The position numbers and the translations under genes are program-made. A stretch of 64,000 nt of DNA. Source: DATFTE01 sp963802575 (lineage in GTDB: Bacteria > Acidobacteriota > Terriglobia > Terriglobales > Acidobacteriaceae). The notes beneath the pieces were generated by a model, which saw only the letters and a program-made list of their open reading frames with translations, was not told the origin of the DNA and did not search any database. The stretch is from the NCBI GenBank assembly GCA_963802575.1, contig CAWDJF010000004.1, positions 372,001 to 436,000 on the forward strand, in the 5' to 3' direction. Shown here piece by piece: positions 1 through 7,709 of this stretch; positions within the stretch are counted from its first letter, which is position 1; the number at the start of each line of letters is the position of its first letter.

Positions 1-271
1 CCTTGGTAAATCCCGGCTGCCGGCCACCGCTCTTGCGGTCCACTAGTTCCAGCAGTTCGTCGTTCAGCACGTCGTCGCCAAACAGGTTCGCCAGGCCGAC
101 GATAGTCTGCTTGACTGTGCCAATACGTTTCATGATGTCGGCCCGCTGCCGCATCAACTGCCGCAATTCTTCATGAGCCGCGCGCACCACTTCCTGCACG
201 TGCCCGTCACTGCCGCCCGCAACGGCCTTCACTCCGTTGCTGCCGTTCGTTCCCGCTCTCCCATTTTCCAT
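1..271 (-). CDS. Partial hypothetical helical protein (N-terminal 90 residues)
   Basis: The frame runs off the left edge of the window. It starts at an ATG at 271, preceded by GGGAGG six bases upstream; an in-frame ATG at 277 abuts that Shine-Dalgarno and is less likely. After a Gly/Ser-rich leader of about 20 residues comes a charged helical stretch (VQEVVRAAHEELRQLMRQ), then a segment resembling a helix-turn-helix (KRIGTVKQTIVGLANLFGDD). I do not recognise the family. It could be a small coiled-coil or DNA-associated protein, but function cannot be assigned from the visible part. No neighbour on the same strand is close enough to suggest an operon. Confidence 0.6.
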   Translation of the reverse strand, partial: MENGRAGTNGSNGVKAVAGGSDGHVQEVVRAAHEELRQLMRQRADIMKRIGTVKQTIVGLANLFGDDVLNDELLELVDRKSGGRQPGFTK

Positions 272-522
272 AACCATCCTCCCGAACCGGACACCTTGCC
301 CGTGAATCGGTTCCCCACTCGGCCTTTGCCCACAATCGCCTGGAAGCTAATACGCATTCCCATACCGCAATGTTCCAGATTTTCATCGCTACCGATTCAG
401 GCGGAAAATCCGTAGCGTGTTGACAATTCTCATGGTTAGACGCAGGAAACAGGGAAAAGTATGGGGCCGTGCGGAATAAATTAGTGGGCTTCGCGGTTAG
501 AAGAACGCGAAGCCCTCGAGGA

Positions 523-1608
523 CTACTTCAAGCTGGCAATGTCGATGACGAACCGGTAGCGCACATCACCCTTGATCGTGCGCTCGTAGGCTTCGTTGAT
601 CTGCTGAATCGGAATCACCTCGACATCCGATACAATTTTGTGTTTTCCGCAGAAATCCAGCATCTCCTGCGTCTCGCGGATGCTTCCGATCATCGAACCC
701 GCCAGCCGCCGCCGCTTGGGAATAAGCGAACCCGCCGACAGTGGCGTAGGATCCGGTAACCCGACCAGCACCATGGTTCCATCGCGCCGCAGCATATTCA
801 GATACACGTTGTAGTCGTGCGGCGCCGACACCGTGTCGAGAATGAAGTCGAATCGTCCGGCATTCTTTTCGAACACCGACGCATCGCCCGTCGCCAGATA
901 GTCGTCCGCGCCCAATCGCAGTGCATCTTCTTTCTTGCTGGTTGAGCGGCTCAGCACTGTCACATGCGCGCCCAGCGCCTTCGCCAGCTTCACGCCCATG
1001 TGTCCAAGACCACCGAGACCGACCACCGCAACCTTGTCACCCTTCTTGACACCAAAATGACGCAGCGGAGAATACGTGGTGATGCCCGCGCAAAGAAGCG
1101 GCGCAGCGCCCTGCAGGGGCAATCCATTGGGAATGCGCAGCACGTAATTCTCGTCCACCACGATGCGCGTCGAATAACCACCGTACGTGGGAGTCTTCCC
1201 ATCCTGCTCGAAGCCGTTGTAGGTGACGCTCAGCTTATCGCAGAAATGTTCTTCGCCAGCCTTGCACTCTTCGCAGGTGCGATCGGAATCGACAAAGCAT
1301 CCGACGCCGACCGTGTCCCCCACTTTCCACTTCGTCACTTTGCTGCCGACCTTTCCCACTTTGCCGATGATCTCGTGTCCCGGCACCATGGGGAAAGTCG
1401 AGTTGGCCCACTCGTTGCGCGCCTGATGAATGTCGGAATGACAGACGCCACAATAAAGAATGTCGATCAATACGTCATGCGGACCCGGTTCGCGCCGCTC
1501 AATCGTGAACGGAGCCACCGGCGAAGTCGCCGACTGCGCTGCATACGCCGGGGTCTTCAAACCGCCCGCCTTCTCTGCAGTCAACACATCCTGCGTAGAA
1601 ACACTCAT
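523..1608 (-). CDS. Zinc-dependent NAD(P)+ alcohol dehydrogenase, YahK/CAD-like
   Basis: This 361-residue protein is a medium-chain dehydrogenase that interconverts aldehydes and alcohols in the cytoplasm, probably with NADP(H) as in the cinnamyl-alcohol-dehydrogenase/YahK branch. Catalytic zinc ligands are visible at Cys53 (YCGVCHSD) and in the GHE motif (77-79), and a Rossmann motif GLGGLGHMG lies near residue 197. The structural-zinc loop normally has four Cys; here the first appears to be Asp109 (VDSDRTCEECKAGEEHFC), leaving Cys112, Cys115 and Cys123. A Shine-Dalgarno AAGGAG lies eight bases before the ATG. It follows the 2-oxoacid oxidoreductase operon on the same strand after about 200 bp, so it may be a separate unit. 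Physiological substrate unknown. Confidence 0.9.
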   Translation of the reverse strand: MSVSTQDVLTAEKAGGLKTPAYAAQSATSPVAPFTIERREPGPHDVLIDILYCGVCHSDIHQARNEWANSTFPMVPGHEIIGKVGKVGSKVTKWKVGDTVGVGCFVDSDRTCEECKAGEEHFCDKLSVTYNGFEQDGKTPTYGGYSTRIVVDENYVLRIPNGLPLQGAAPLLCAGITTYSPLRHFGVKKGDKVAVVGLGGLGHMGVKLAKALGAHVTVLSRSTSKKEDALRLGADDYLATGDASVFEKNAGRFDFILDTVSAPHDYNVYLNMLRRDGTMVLVGLPDPTPLSAGSLIPKRRRLAGSMIGSIRETQEMLDFCGKHKIVSDVEVIPIQQINEAYERTIKGDVRYRFVIDIASLK

Positions 1609-1784
1609 TCTTGAAACTCCTTATTTAAGTATGAATATCCGAAGCCCGCACCCGTTTTTTCGACGCGACCAGAAACGCCAGGAAGCAGACCGCCTCTCAA
1701 AGAATTGGATGAGGGGAAAAGTCAGAGGGACCCACAAAACCTCAAAATATTGTCATTCCGACCCGAAGGGGAGGAATCTGCTTT

Positions 1785-1806
1785 CTCGGTACTCGGTACT
1801 GGTACT
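1785..1806. repeat. Short heptamer tandem repeat (CTCGGTA)
   Basis: About three degenerate copies of a 7-bp unit (CTCGGTA, CTCGGTA, CTGGTACTG) sit between the alcohol dehydrogenase and the oxidoreductase beta-gamma gene. Just upstream, 1753-1780 resembles a degenerate arm of the dispersed palindromic element found elsewhere in the window. The same 7-bp periodicity recurs at 6681, 18483 and 56546. Confidence 0.5.
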
Positions 1807-1809
1807 GAT

Positions 1810-3315
1810 TTACTGAGCGTACCCATCCGGCTGGCTCAGCGCCTCTTCGTGCGCATGCTGATCGATGAATCGTCGTCCTGCCGCCAGCGCCTTACGATTG
1901 GTCTCGAGCAGCTCGATTTTCTTTACTTTGTCTTCGATCACGCCCATCGCGGTTCCCGGCGCCAGGCACTCCGTCTCTTCGAGCAGTGCGCCCATCATGA
2001 TGATGTTCGTCACTTTTGTCGATCCCAGCTTGTCGGCCATTGCCGATGCCGGAATGCAAAGCACGCGAACTCCCGTGGGAGCTGAGAAATCCGCAGGCAA
2101 GCTTTCGTGGTTATAAAGAATCAATCCGCCCTTCGCGACCTGCGGCGCAAATTTCCGCAGCGAGAGCTCATTCATTGCGATCAACGCATCGGGATGCGAA
2201 ATCAGCGGCGATCCCACGCGATCTTTCGACAGGCACACGTGACAGTGCGCGCTTCCGGAACGCATCTCCGGACCATACGACGGCAGCCAACTCACATCCA
2301 GCCCTTCGCGCATTCCCATCTCGGTCAATAACTGGCCGAGCAGCAACACGCCCTGCCCGCCGAACCCTGCAATCTTGATGCTGAATGTCTTGAAGTGATG
2401 CGCATGCTTCACGGTTTCATTCGCATGAACGCTCGTCGAATTGATGCCCAAAACATCAATCACCGAGAGTTGCGGCGGCGTCACCGGCGGAGGCATCTCG
2501 GGCGCGCGGTCGCGAAATACGTTCAATGGAAATGTCGGGATCATTGTGTCCGTAATCCACTGCTTCGCCGCCACCGGATCTTTCCCCCATATCGTGGGAC
2601 ACGGCGACAGTATCTCGACAAATGAAAACCCTGCGCCCGACTTCTGAATCTCGAGCGCCTTCTTGACCGCCCGCCGCGCCTTCATAATGTTCTTGTTGTC
2701 CGACAGCGCCACGCGCTCGATGTATACCGGAGCCTCCAGCGTTGCCAGCAACTCCGACATATGCAGCGGAAAGCCTTCGTTCCCCGGCCGCCTGCCCCAC
2801 GGAGAAGTCGTGCTTTTCTCGCCCACCAGCGTGGTCGGAGCCATCTGCCCGCCGGTCATCCCATAAATCGCATTGTTGATGAAGAACACAGTAATCTTCT
2901 CGCCGCGATTCGCCGCGTGAACGATCTCAGCCGTTCCAATCGCCGCCAGGTCTCCGTCGCCCTGATAAGAGATGACAATCTTGCTGGGACACGATCGCTT
3001 CACTGCGGTCGCCGCCGCCGGAGCGCGCCCATGCGCCGCCTGCACATTCCCCACGTCGAAGTAGTAGTAGGCGAACACCGAGCAACCGACAGGACTGACA
3101 AAGATCGTATCGTCCTGCACCCCCATTTCCTGGAGCGCCTCGGCGATCAACTTATGCGCCACGCCGTGTCCACAACCCGGACAATAGTGCGTTTGTCCCT
3201 GCAACTCGGACTTGCGCTCATACAAGTCGTAAAAAATCTCCGACTTCTGATGCAGCAGTTCGTAGCCGTTGTTGCTGAGCACCACTTCTTCCGTCGCTGC
3301 CTTCTCGTCTGCCAT
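1810..3315 (-). CDS. 2-oxoacid:ferredoxin oxidoreductase, fused beta (TPP) and gamma subunits
   Basis: This 501-residue protein fuses two subunits of a KOR/VOR-type enzyme that decarboxylates a 2-oxoacid, makes acyl-CoA and reduces ferredoxin. Residues about 40-280 are the thiamine-diphosphate beta subunit: HYCPGCGHG at the start, then GDGDLAAIGTAE and NNAIYGMTGGQ forming the TPP/Mg2+ site, and a late Cys in SPCPT. From about residue 310 the gamma domain begins (IKIAGFGGQGVLLLGQLL) and continues through WLPSYGPEMRSGSAHC. The two are usually separate polypeptides. It is the last gene of the leftward operon, 68 bp after the alpha subunit. Substrate (2-oxoglutarate, branched-chain or other 2-oxoacid) cannot be settled by eye. 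Confidence 0.9.
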   Translation of the reverse strand: MADEKAATEEVVLSNNGYELLHQKSEIFYDLYERKSELQGQTHYCPGCGHGVAHKLIAEALQEMGVQDDTIFVSPVGCSVFAYYYFDVGNVQAAHGRAPAAATAVKRSCPSKIVISYQGDGDLAAIGTAEIVHAANRGEKITVFFINNAIYGMTGGQMAPTTLVGEKSTTSPWGRRPGNEGFPLHMSELLATLEAPVYIERVALSDNKNIMKARRAVKKALEIQKSGAGFSFVEILSPCPTIWGKDPVAAKQWITDTMIPTFPLNVFRDRAPEMPPPVTPPQLSVIDVLGINSTSVHANETVKHAHHFKTFSIKIAGFGGQGVLLLGQLLTEMGMREGLDVSWLPSYGPEMRSGSAHCHVCLSKDRVGSPLISHPDALIAMNELSLRKFAPQVAKGGLILYNHESLPADFSAPTGVRVLCIPASAMADKLGSTKVTNIIMMGALLEETECLAPGTAMGVIEDKVKKIELLETNRKALAAGRRFIDQHAHEEALSQPDGYAQ

Positions 3316-3383
3316 GATGTCTGCCTCGTCTCAACTCACGTGGGGCGGCCGCCCTCGTCCGCCCGTCGGGCTTCAGCCCGCCG

Positions 3384-4433
3384 TCACACCGCCATCAGCA
3401 CCCTCTGCATTACCTGCGCCTGCAACTCTTCCACCGACGGCACATTCCCGCCCACTCGGCCGTAAAACTCAACCGGCACTTTTCCATCCAGCGTCAGCCG
3501 TACGTCTTCCACCATCTGCCCGTTACTCAACTCCACCACAATCACCTTCTGCACCTTCGCCGCCGCGTCCCGCAACGCTTGCGCTGGAAAGGGCCACAAA
3601 GTAATGGGACGAAACAGGCCCGCCTTCAATCCATCTTTGCGCAACGCTTGCACGGTCGATCGCAAAACTCGCGACACGATTCCATAACCGACCAGCAGTA
3701 CTTCCGCATCGCCGGTTTCATACACTTCATGTCGCGCTTCCACTTGTCCACGGATGTATTTCGCTTCCAGCTCACGCTGATGTTCTTCCAATTGGTCCGG
3801 CTCAAGATAAATCGAACTGATTAAGTTCGCCCGCGTCTCGGGAGTTCCCTTCACCGCCCACGGTTTCTCCGGAGCCACAATCTCTCGATACTCCAGATCG
3901 AGCGGCTCCATCATCTGTCCAATGAAACCATCCGCCATCACGACGGCGGGATTGCGATATCTGTCTGCCAGTTCAAACGCCAGGATCGTCAGGTCGCACA
4001 TCTCCTGTACCGACGCCGGAGCCAGCACAAAGTTGCGATAGTTCCCGTGCCCTCCGCCCTTCACTACGGCGAAGTAGTCGCTCTGCTCCGGAGCGATGTT
4101 GCCCAACCCCGGCCCTCCCCGCACCACGTCGACCACAACGCATGGAAGCTCCGCCCCTGCGAGATACGACATCCCCTCCTGCATCAGCGATAGCCCCGGA
4201 CCGGAAGATGCCGTCATGACGCGCATTCCAGCCGCGGCCGCGCCATAGACCATATTGATGGCAGCCACTTCGCTCTCCGCCTGCAAGAAAGTTCCGCCCA
4301 CCTCCGGAATGTAGAGCGCCGCCGATTCCGCAATCTCGCTCGCCGGAGTAATCGGATAACCATAAAAAGATTTGCAGCCGGCGAGGATGGCGCCTTTGAT
4401 GACAGCGACGTTGCCTTTACAGAGCTGGCGCAT
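3384..4433 (-). CDS. 2-oxoacid:ferredoxin oxidoreductase alpha subunit
   Basis: A 349-residue protein starting MRQLCKGNVAVIKGAI. It is the KorA/VorA-type alpha chain, carrying the pyrimidine-binding half of the TPP site (YPITPASEIAE near residue 25 and ASSGPGLSLMQEG near 75). It pairs with the beta-gamma fusion downstream to form the 2-oxoacid decarboxylase core. The frame is open upstream to 4532, but the family start is the Met at 4433, which overlaps the end of the ferredoxin gene by 17 bp; the two are probably translationally coupled. The order delta, alpha, beta-gamma is the normal subunit order of the VOR/KOR class. Confidence 0.92.
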   Translation of the reverse strand: MRQLCKGNVAVIKGAILAGCKSFYGYPITPASEIAESAALYIPEVGGTFLQAESEVAAINMVYGAAAAGMRVMTASSGPGLSLMQEGMSYLAGAELPCVVVDVVRGGPGLGNIAPEQSDYFAVVKGGGHGNYRNFVLAPASVQEMCDLTILAFELADRYRNPAVVMADGFIGQMMEPLDLEYREIVAPEKPWAVKGTPETRANLISSIYLEPDQLEEHQRELEAKYIRGQVEARHEVYETGDAEVLLVGYGIVSRVLRSTVQALRKDGLKAGLFRPITLWPFPAQALRDAAAKVQKVIVVELSNGQMVEDVRLTLDGKVPVEFYGRVGGNVPSVEELQAQVMQRVLMAV

Positions 4434-4680
4434 GGGCTTCTCCTTGCGCTTTGCGCGCGGGCTGGCGATAGACGGTAATCGCACCCGGCTCGGGACAGCA
4501 GTAGAAACAAATGCCGCAGCCGGTGCAGTCATGTCCGGTGTAGTGCGCGGGATGGACGCCGTAGGCGCTCAACTCAGGCAGCAGCTCTAGGCATTTTGGC
4601 GGACAGCTTTCCACGCACAGTCCGCATCCCTTGCACTCCTCGACATCAATCGTGACTTTTCCACGCGCTTGGCCTGCCAT
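4417..4680 (-). CDS. 2[4Fe-4S] ferredoxin-type delta subunit of 2-oxoacid oxidoreductase
   Basis: This 87-residue protein has two cluster motifs: CKGCGLCVESCPPKC near residues 15-29 and CTGCGICFYCCPEPGA near 53-68. It would carry electrons from the TPP subunits to free ferredoxin in the cytoplasm. The second motif carries an extra Cys (FYCCPE). The C-terminal 15 residues (RQPARKAQGEAHAPAL) are basic and low complexity and overlap the alpha start. The gene begins 3 bp after the CoA-transferase stop, so the operon is tightly packed. Confidence 0.92.
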   Translation of the reverse strand: MAGQARGKVTIDVEECKGCGLCVESCPPKCLELLPELSAYGVHPAHYTGHDCTGCGICFYCCPEPGAITVYRQPARKAQGEAHAPAL

Positions 4681-4683
4681 TCG

Positions 4684-6015
4684 TCACCTCGTCACTGCTG
4701 TTTGTGCTACTTGCGGCCTCTGCAGCCACTTGGTCTTTTCGCAATATTCGTAAAGGCTTTCGCGGAACTTCGGATGCGCAATCTCGATCAGCGCCTTCGC
4801 CCGCTCGCGAATCGACTTCCCGTGCAGATACGCCACGCCATATTCGGTCACCACGTAGCGAATCAGTCCTCGCGATGTCACCACGCCCGCCCCCGGATCG
4901 AGCATCGGCGTAATCCGCGAGATGGTTCCACCCTTCGCCGTCGACGACAGCGCGATGATCGGCTTGCCGCCCTTCGACCGCGACGCGCCGCGCAGGAAAT
5001 CGACCTGCCCGCCAATCCCGCTGTAGAAGTAAGTTCCAATCGAGTCGGAGCAGACTTGTCCGGTGAGGTCGATCTGCAATGCCGAGTTGATAGCGACCAT
5101 CTTGTCGTTGCGCGCGATCAGCAACGGATCGTTGGTGTAAGCCGTGGGGTGAAATTCAAAGATCGGATTATCATCCACGTAGTCGAACATCGCCTTGCTG
5201 CCCAGCACGAATCCCAGGATGATTTTGCGGGGCTTGAAATTCTTGCGCGCGCCATTAATCACTCCCGCATCGATCAGGGGCATCGCTCCGTCTGATACCA
5301 GTTCGCTGTGTACACCCAGATCCTTACGGTCCATCAGGAAAGGCAACACCGCATCCGGAATGCCGCCAATGCCCGTCTGCAGCACCGACCCGTCTTCGAT
5401 CAGCCCGGCCACATTGCGCGCAATGGCAATGTGCATGTCGGTGATCTCCGGCTTCTTCAGCGCGCACAGTGGCCGCGAGGATTCGACAATCGCATCGATC
5501 TTCGATACGTGAATGAAGCTGTCGCCATAGGTCCGCGGCATCTGATCGTTAATTTGCGCGATCACATAGTGCGCGCACTTCGCCGCCGTCAAAGTCGTAT
5601 CGACGCCCACGCCAAAGCTGCAAAACCCGTGCGCATCCGGAGGCGAAAGCGCGACTAGCGCCACGTCAATCGGCATCGCCCCGCTCTCGAACAATTCCTC
5701 AATCTCACTCAAATACACCGGCGTATAGTCTGCCCGGCCTTCGTTGATGGCCTGGCGGACGTTGCCTCCGATGAAGACCGCGTTGTGGCGGAAGTGTCCC
5801 GCCATTTCGGGCGCGACATAGGGCGCGGCGCCCATGGTCATCATGTGGACGATCTCCACGTCGCTGACTTCGGGGCCGCGGCGGAGGAGGGCTTCGACCA
5901 GAGTCTCGGGCTCGGCGCATCCCGGCTGGATGTAGACGCGCATCCCCGACTGCACGGCGCGCAACGCTTCATCGGGCGTTCTCAGCTTCTTCTTGTATTC
6001 GATCTCCCACGACAT
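4684..6015 (-). CDS. Acetyl-CoA hydrolase / 4-hydroxybutyrate CoA-transferase family protein
   Basis: This 443-residue family I CoA-transferase would move CoA between an acyl-CoA and a carboxylic acid such as acetate. The HSEL motif places a Glu at residue 238, the position expected of the catalytic glutamate in 4-hydroxybutyrate CoA-transferases; the late glycine-rich segment (FYSGIGGQVDFLRGA) is also typical. It lies 18 bp after the sensor-domain gene and 3 bp before the ferredoxin gene. The context suggests it uses the acyl-CoA made by the oxidoreductase, releasing the free acid and conserving the thioester. The exact acyl donor is unknown. Confidence 0.9.
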   Translation of the reverse strand: MSWEIEYKKKLRTPDEALRAVQSGMRVYIQPGCAEPETLVEALLRRGPEVSDVEIVHMMTMGAAPYVAPEMAGHFRHNAVFIGGNVRQAINEGRADYTPVYLSEIEELFESGAMPIDVALVALSPPDAHGFCSFGVGVDTTLTAAKCAHYVIAQINDQMPRTYGDSFIHVSKIDAIVESSRPLCALKKPEITDMHIAIARNVAGLIEDGSVLQTGIGGIPDAVLPFLMDRKDLGVHSELVSDGAMPLIDAGVINGARKNFKPRKIILGFVLGSKAMFDYVDDNPIFEFHPTAYTNDPLLIARNDKMVAINSALQIDLTGQVCSDSIGTYFYSGIGGQVDFLRGASRSKGGKPIIALSSTAKGGTISRITPMLDPGAGVVTSRGLIRYVVTEYGVAYLHGKSIRERAKALIEIAHPKFRESLYEYCEKTKWLQRPQVAQTAVTR

Positions 6016-6033
6016 GAGTGGCGGTCTCCTTAC

Positions 6034-6492
6034 TCAATCTCTGTAAACTTCAGGCGCGCAGACGCGCTCGTATCCAACGGCGGCATAGTAAATCGCCGTG
6101 TCGAAAAATTTGTCGAGTAACTGCAGCATCTCGAGCTCGCCGAACACTTCCGTGGGACGATCGAGCACAGCCTGGTTTTTCAGGAAGTCCCACAGATTTT
6201 CCTTGGTGAAGATGATGGTCATCGTCAACTGGCTGAGCGGAACGTGCTGCTCGGCGCGGCACGCGCCAATCTCAACGTAGCGCTTTTCGATGTCGAATTC
6301 GGTTTTACCCAGCAGCCAGTCGCCCAGGTGGCGATAGATTTCGTAGACGCGTTCCTTCAAGTCTTCGGGCGGCACGTTGTGATACGACGAGGTGCAGTCA
6401 GAACTCTGCACCTTCTTGAGCAGGCCGGCGGCAAGCGCGTCGGAGTGGTTCTCGATCAGTCGGACGAGCCTATACGCGAGCATCATGGCCAT
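6034..6492 (-). CDS. RsbRD N-terminal-like (non-heme globin-type) sensor domain protein
   Basis: First gene of the 2-oxoacid oxidoreductase operon. The 152-residue all-helical protein (MAMMLAYRLVRLIENHSD at the start; GDWLLGKTEFDIEKRYVEIG in the middle) resembles the N-terminal domain of RsbRD-type regulators, here with no output domain attached. Start choice is uncertain: three nearby Met codons at 6492, 6486 and 6483 follow an AGAGG; the 6483 or 6486 start has the better spacing. The frame is open further, to 6540. Its position at the head of a metabolic operon suggests a signalling or regulatory role, but this is inference. Family match is by eye. Confidence 0.6.
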   Translation of the reverse strand: MAMMLAYRLVRLIENHSDALAAGLLKKVQSSDCTSSYHNVPPEDLKERVYEIYRHLGDWLLGKTEFDIEKRYVEIGACRAEQHVPLSQLTMTIIFTKENLWDFLKNQAVLDRPTEVFGELEMLQLLDKFFDTAIYYAAVGYERVCAPEVYRD

Positions 6493-6554
6493 ATCCTCTA
6501 AGCTGAGTGTCGGCCTCGGTGGGCAATCCCACCGTGACACGAAGCACTCGCAGG

Positions 6555-6570
6555 TGTGACCCAGATCACA
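6555..6570. promoter_or_regulatory. Perfect CRP/FNR-type palindrome upstream of the oxidoreductase operon
   Basis: TGTGACCCAGATCACA is an exact TGTGA-N6-TCACA palindrome, the core of the Crp/Fnr-superfamily operator. It lies 62 bp upstream of the first start codon of the leftward operon (6492), a position compatible with promoter control. Which regulator binds in this organism is unknown. Confidence 0.55.
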
Positions 6571-6619
6571 CGGCCAAGTCCATTTTTTGCAATGAGTTGG
6601 GGTGTCCAGAGGCGAAAAT

Positions 6620-6639
6620 CCGACCGTCCGGACGGTCGG
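6620..6639. promoter_or_regulatory. 20-bp perfect palindrome, candidate operator
   Basis: CCGACCGTCCGGACGGTCGG reads identically on both strands and is flanked by AAAT and TTTG. It sits between the leftward oxidoreductase operon and the rightward toxin-antitoxin pair, 50 bp beyond the CRP-type box. The size and perfect dyad suit a dimeric repressor, for example TetR-like. No bound regulator gene is adjacent. A cruciform or terminator role is less likely because no T-run follows. Confidence 0.45.
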
Positions 6640-6680
6640 TTTGGCGAGTTCGGATCGGTTATGGGCTGAAGCCGATCTTG

Positions 6681-6709
6681 GGCGTCAGGCGTCGGGCTTC
6701 AGGCGTCAG
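6681..6709. repeat. Heptamer tandem repeat (GGCGTCA type)
   Basis: Four consecutive 7-bp units read GGCGTCA, GGCGTCG, GGCTTCA and GGCGTCA. The surrounding 6640-6840 is non-coding and also contains short GC-rich hairpins. The period matches the heptamer arrays at 1785, 18483 and 56546 although the unit differs. Confidence 0.55.
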
Positions 6710-6843
6710 AGCGCCGGTCTCACACGAATGCCGGTTGCACCGTCTTTGCCGTTGCCTTTTGCGGCAAAGGTGGGATTTCCTGCTCTCAAAACCTGAGTGC
6801 CTCAGGTGGACGCCCGCGATAAAATGGCCCTATTGAGGTAGCC

Positions 6844-7092
6844 ATGTCGCAGATGACCCGCGAAGTTTCGAGATTGCTGGAGCAGGCGCTGGCGCTCTCC
6901 GTCGAGGAGCAGGAAGCGCTGGCCGATTCGCTGATTTCCAACCTGGACGGCAAAGTAGACGAAGATGTCCAAGCCACGTGGGAAGAAGAAATCGGCAAGC
7001 GGATCAAAGAACTCGACTCTGGGCAAGCAAAAACCACTCCGTGGTCCGAAATCCGCAAGCGCAACTTAGCGAAGGTGCCCAACGCCCAGTAA
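6844..7092 (+). CDS. Addiction-module antitoxin, ParD/TIGR02574-like
   Basis: This 82-residue acidic helical protein contains the typical segment LLEQALALSVEEQEALADSLISNL followed by VQATWEEEIGKRIKELDSG and a basic tail. This is the layout of the small 'putative addiction module component' antitoxins that pair with ParE/RelE toxins. The ATG at 6844 follows a weak GAGGTAGCC. The gene ends 4 bp before the toxin start, so the two are co-transcribed. Such antitoxins usually bind the toxin and repress their own promoter; no clear operator is visible here. Confidence 0.85.
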   Translation: MSQMTREVSRLLEQALALSVEEQEALADSLISNLDGKVDEDVQATWEEEIGKRIKELDSGQAKTTPWSEIRKRNLAKVPNAQ

Positions 7093-7096
7093 GACG

Positions 7097-7381
7097 GTGG
7101 CGTTTCACGAAGAAGCGTCCGCCGAATACGACGCCGCGTTCGATTGGTATGTCGAACGCAGTCCCGAGGCCGCCCTCAGGTTCGACGCCGAGGTCGATCG
7201 TGCACTTCAGCAAATCAGTCAATTTCCCGAGCGCTGGGCGGAAGGTCCGCATAAGACCCGCAGGTTTCTCTTAAGACGATTCCCTTTCACCCTGACTTAC
7301 CGGGAACGGCCGCAGGAAATCCAGATCGTAGCTGTCGCTCACACCAGCCGCAGGCCGGGATACTGGAGGAAGCGAGTCTAG
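7097..7381 (+). CDS. RelE/ParE-family toxin
   Basis: This 94-residue protein begins at a GTG (VAFHEEASAEYDAAFDWY) and has the plasmid-stabilisation-system fold: an N-terminal helical hairpin (EASAEYDAAFDWYVERSPEAALRF), then FPERWAEGPHKTRRFLLRRFPFTLTYRE and a C-terminal basic YWRKR. Members either cleave mRNA on the ribosome or poison gyrase; which applies here cannot be told. It is directly coupled to the antitoxin. The GTG has only a weak upstream ribosome site, consistent with translational coupling that keeps the toxin low. Confidence 0.85.
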   Translation: MAFHEEASAEYDAAFDWYVERSPEAALRFDAEVDRALQQISQFPERWAEGPHKTRRFLLRRFPFTLTYRERPQEIQIVAVAHTSRRPGYWRKRV

Positions 7382-7709
7382 TTCGCAGTCGTCCGCAACC
7401 TGGGGCTCGGAATTTCTTTGGGCACTTTGTTCTTCGCGGACGGGGACGTCCGCGCCACATTTTCCTCCAGTATGGTTGGTTAAAACCGGCCGAGATGAGC
7501 TTGTGAAATACCTCCTCGCCTGTTTCGTTCGCAGTGGTTCCAGTTATTTCGGACGCTCCCTGCATCATCCGAGTTCGACTTGCTTCGGCGAGTTGCAGGT
7601 CGATGGCGTAATCGACTGGCGGTTGCAGATCTTGGCAAATTGCTGTTTGAAGACTAAGTGATGAGATGGCGAGTAGAAATACAGGGGCCCAAGACCGATT
7701 GTGGCGCAT
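7287..7709 (-). pseudogene. Truncated secreted-protein gene
   Basis: An AAGGAG lies five to six bases before an ATG at 7709, followed by a clear signal peptide (RSWAPVFLLAISSLSLQTAICQ) and about 55 plausible mature residues (DYAIDLQLAEASRTRMMQGA ... EEVFHKLISAGF). After about residue 78 the frame enters GC-rich palindromic intergenic sequence and then runs antisense over the toxin gene, giving an Arg/Pro-rich tail. I read this as the intact 5' end of a secreted protein gene whose remainder was lost. The family is not recognised. Coordinates give the whole open frame; the believable part is about 7477-7709. Confidence 0.45.
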
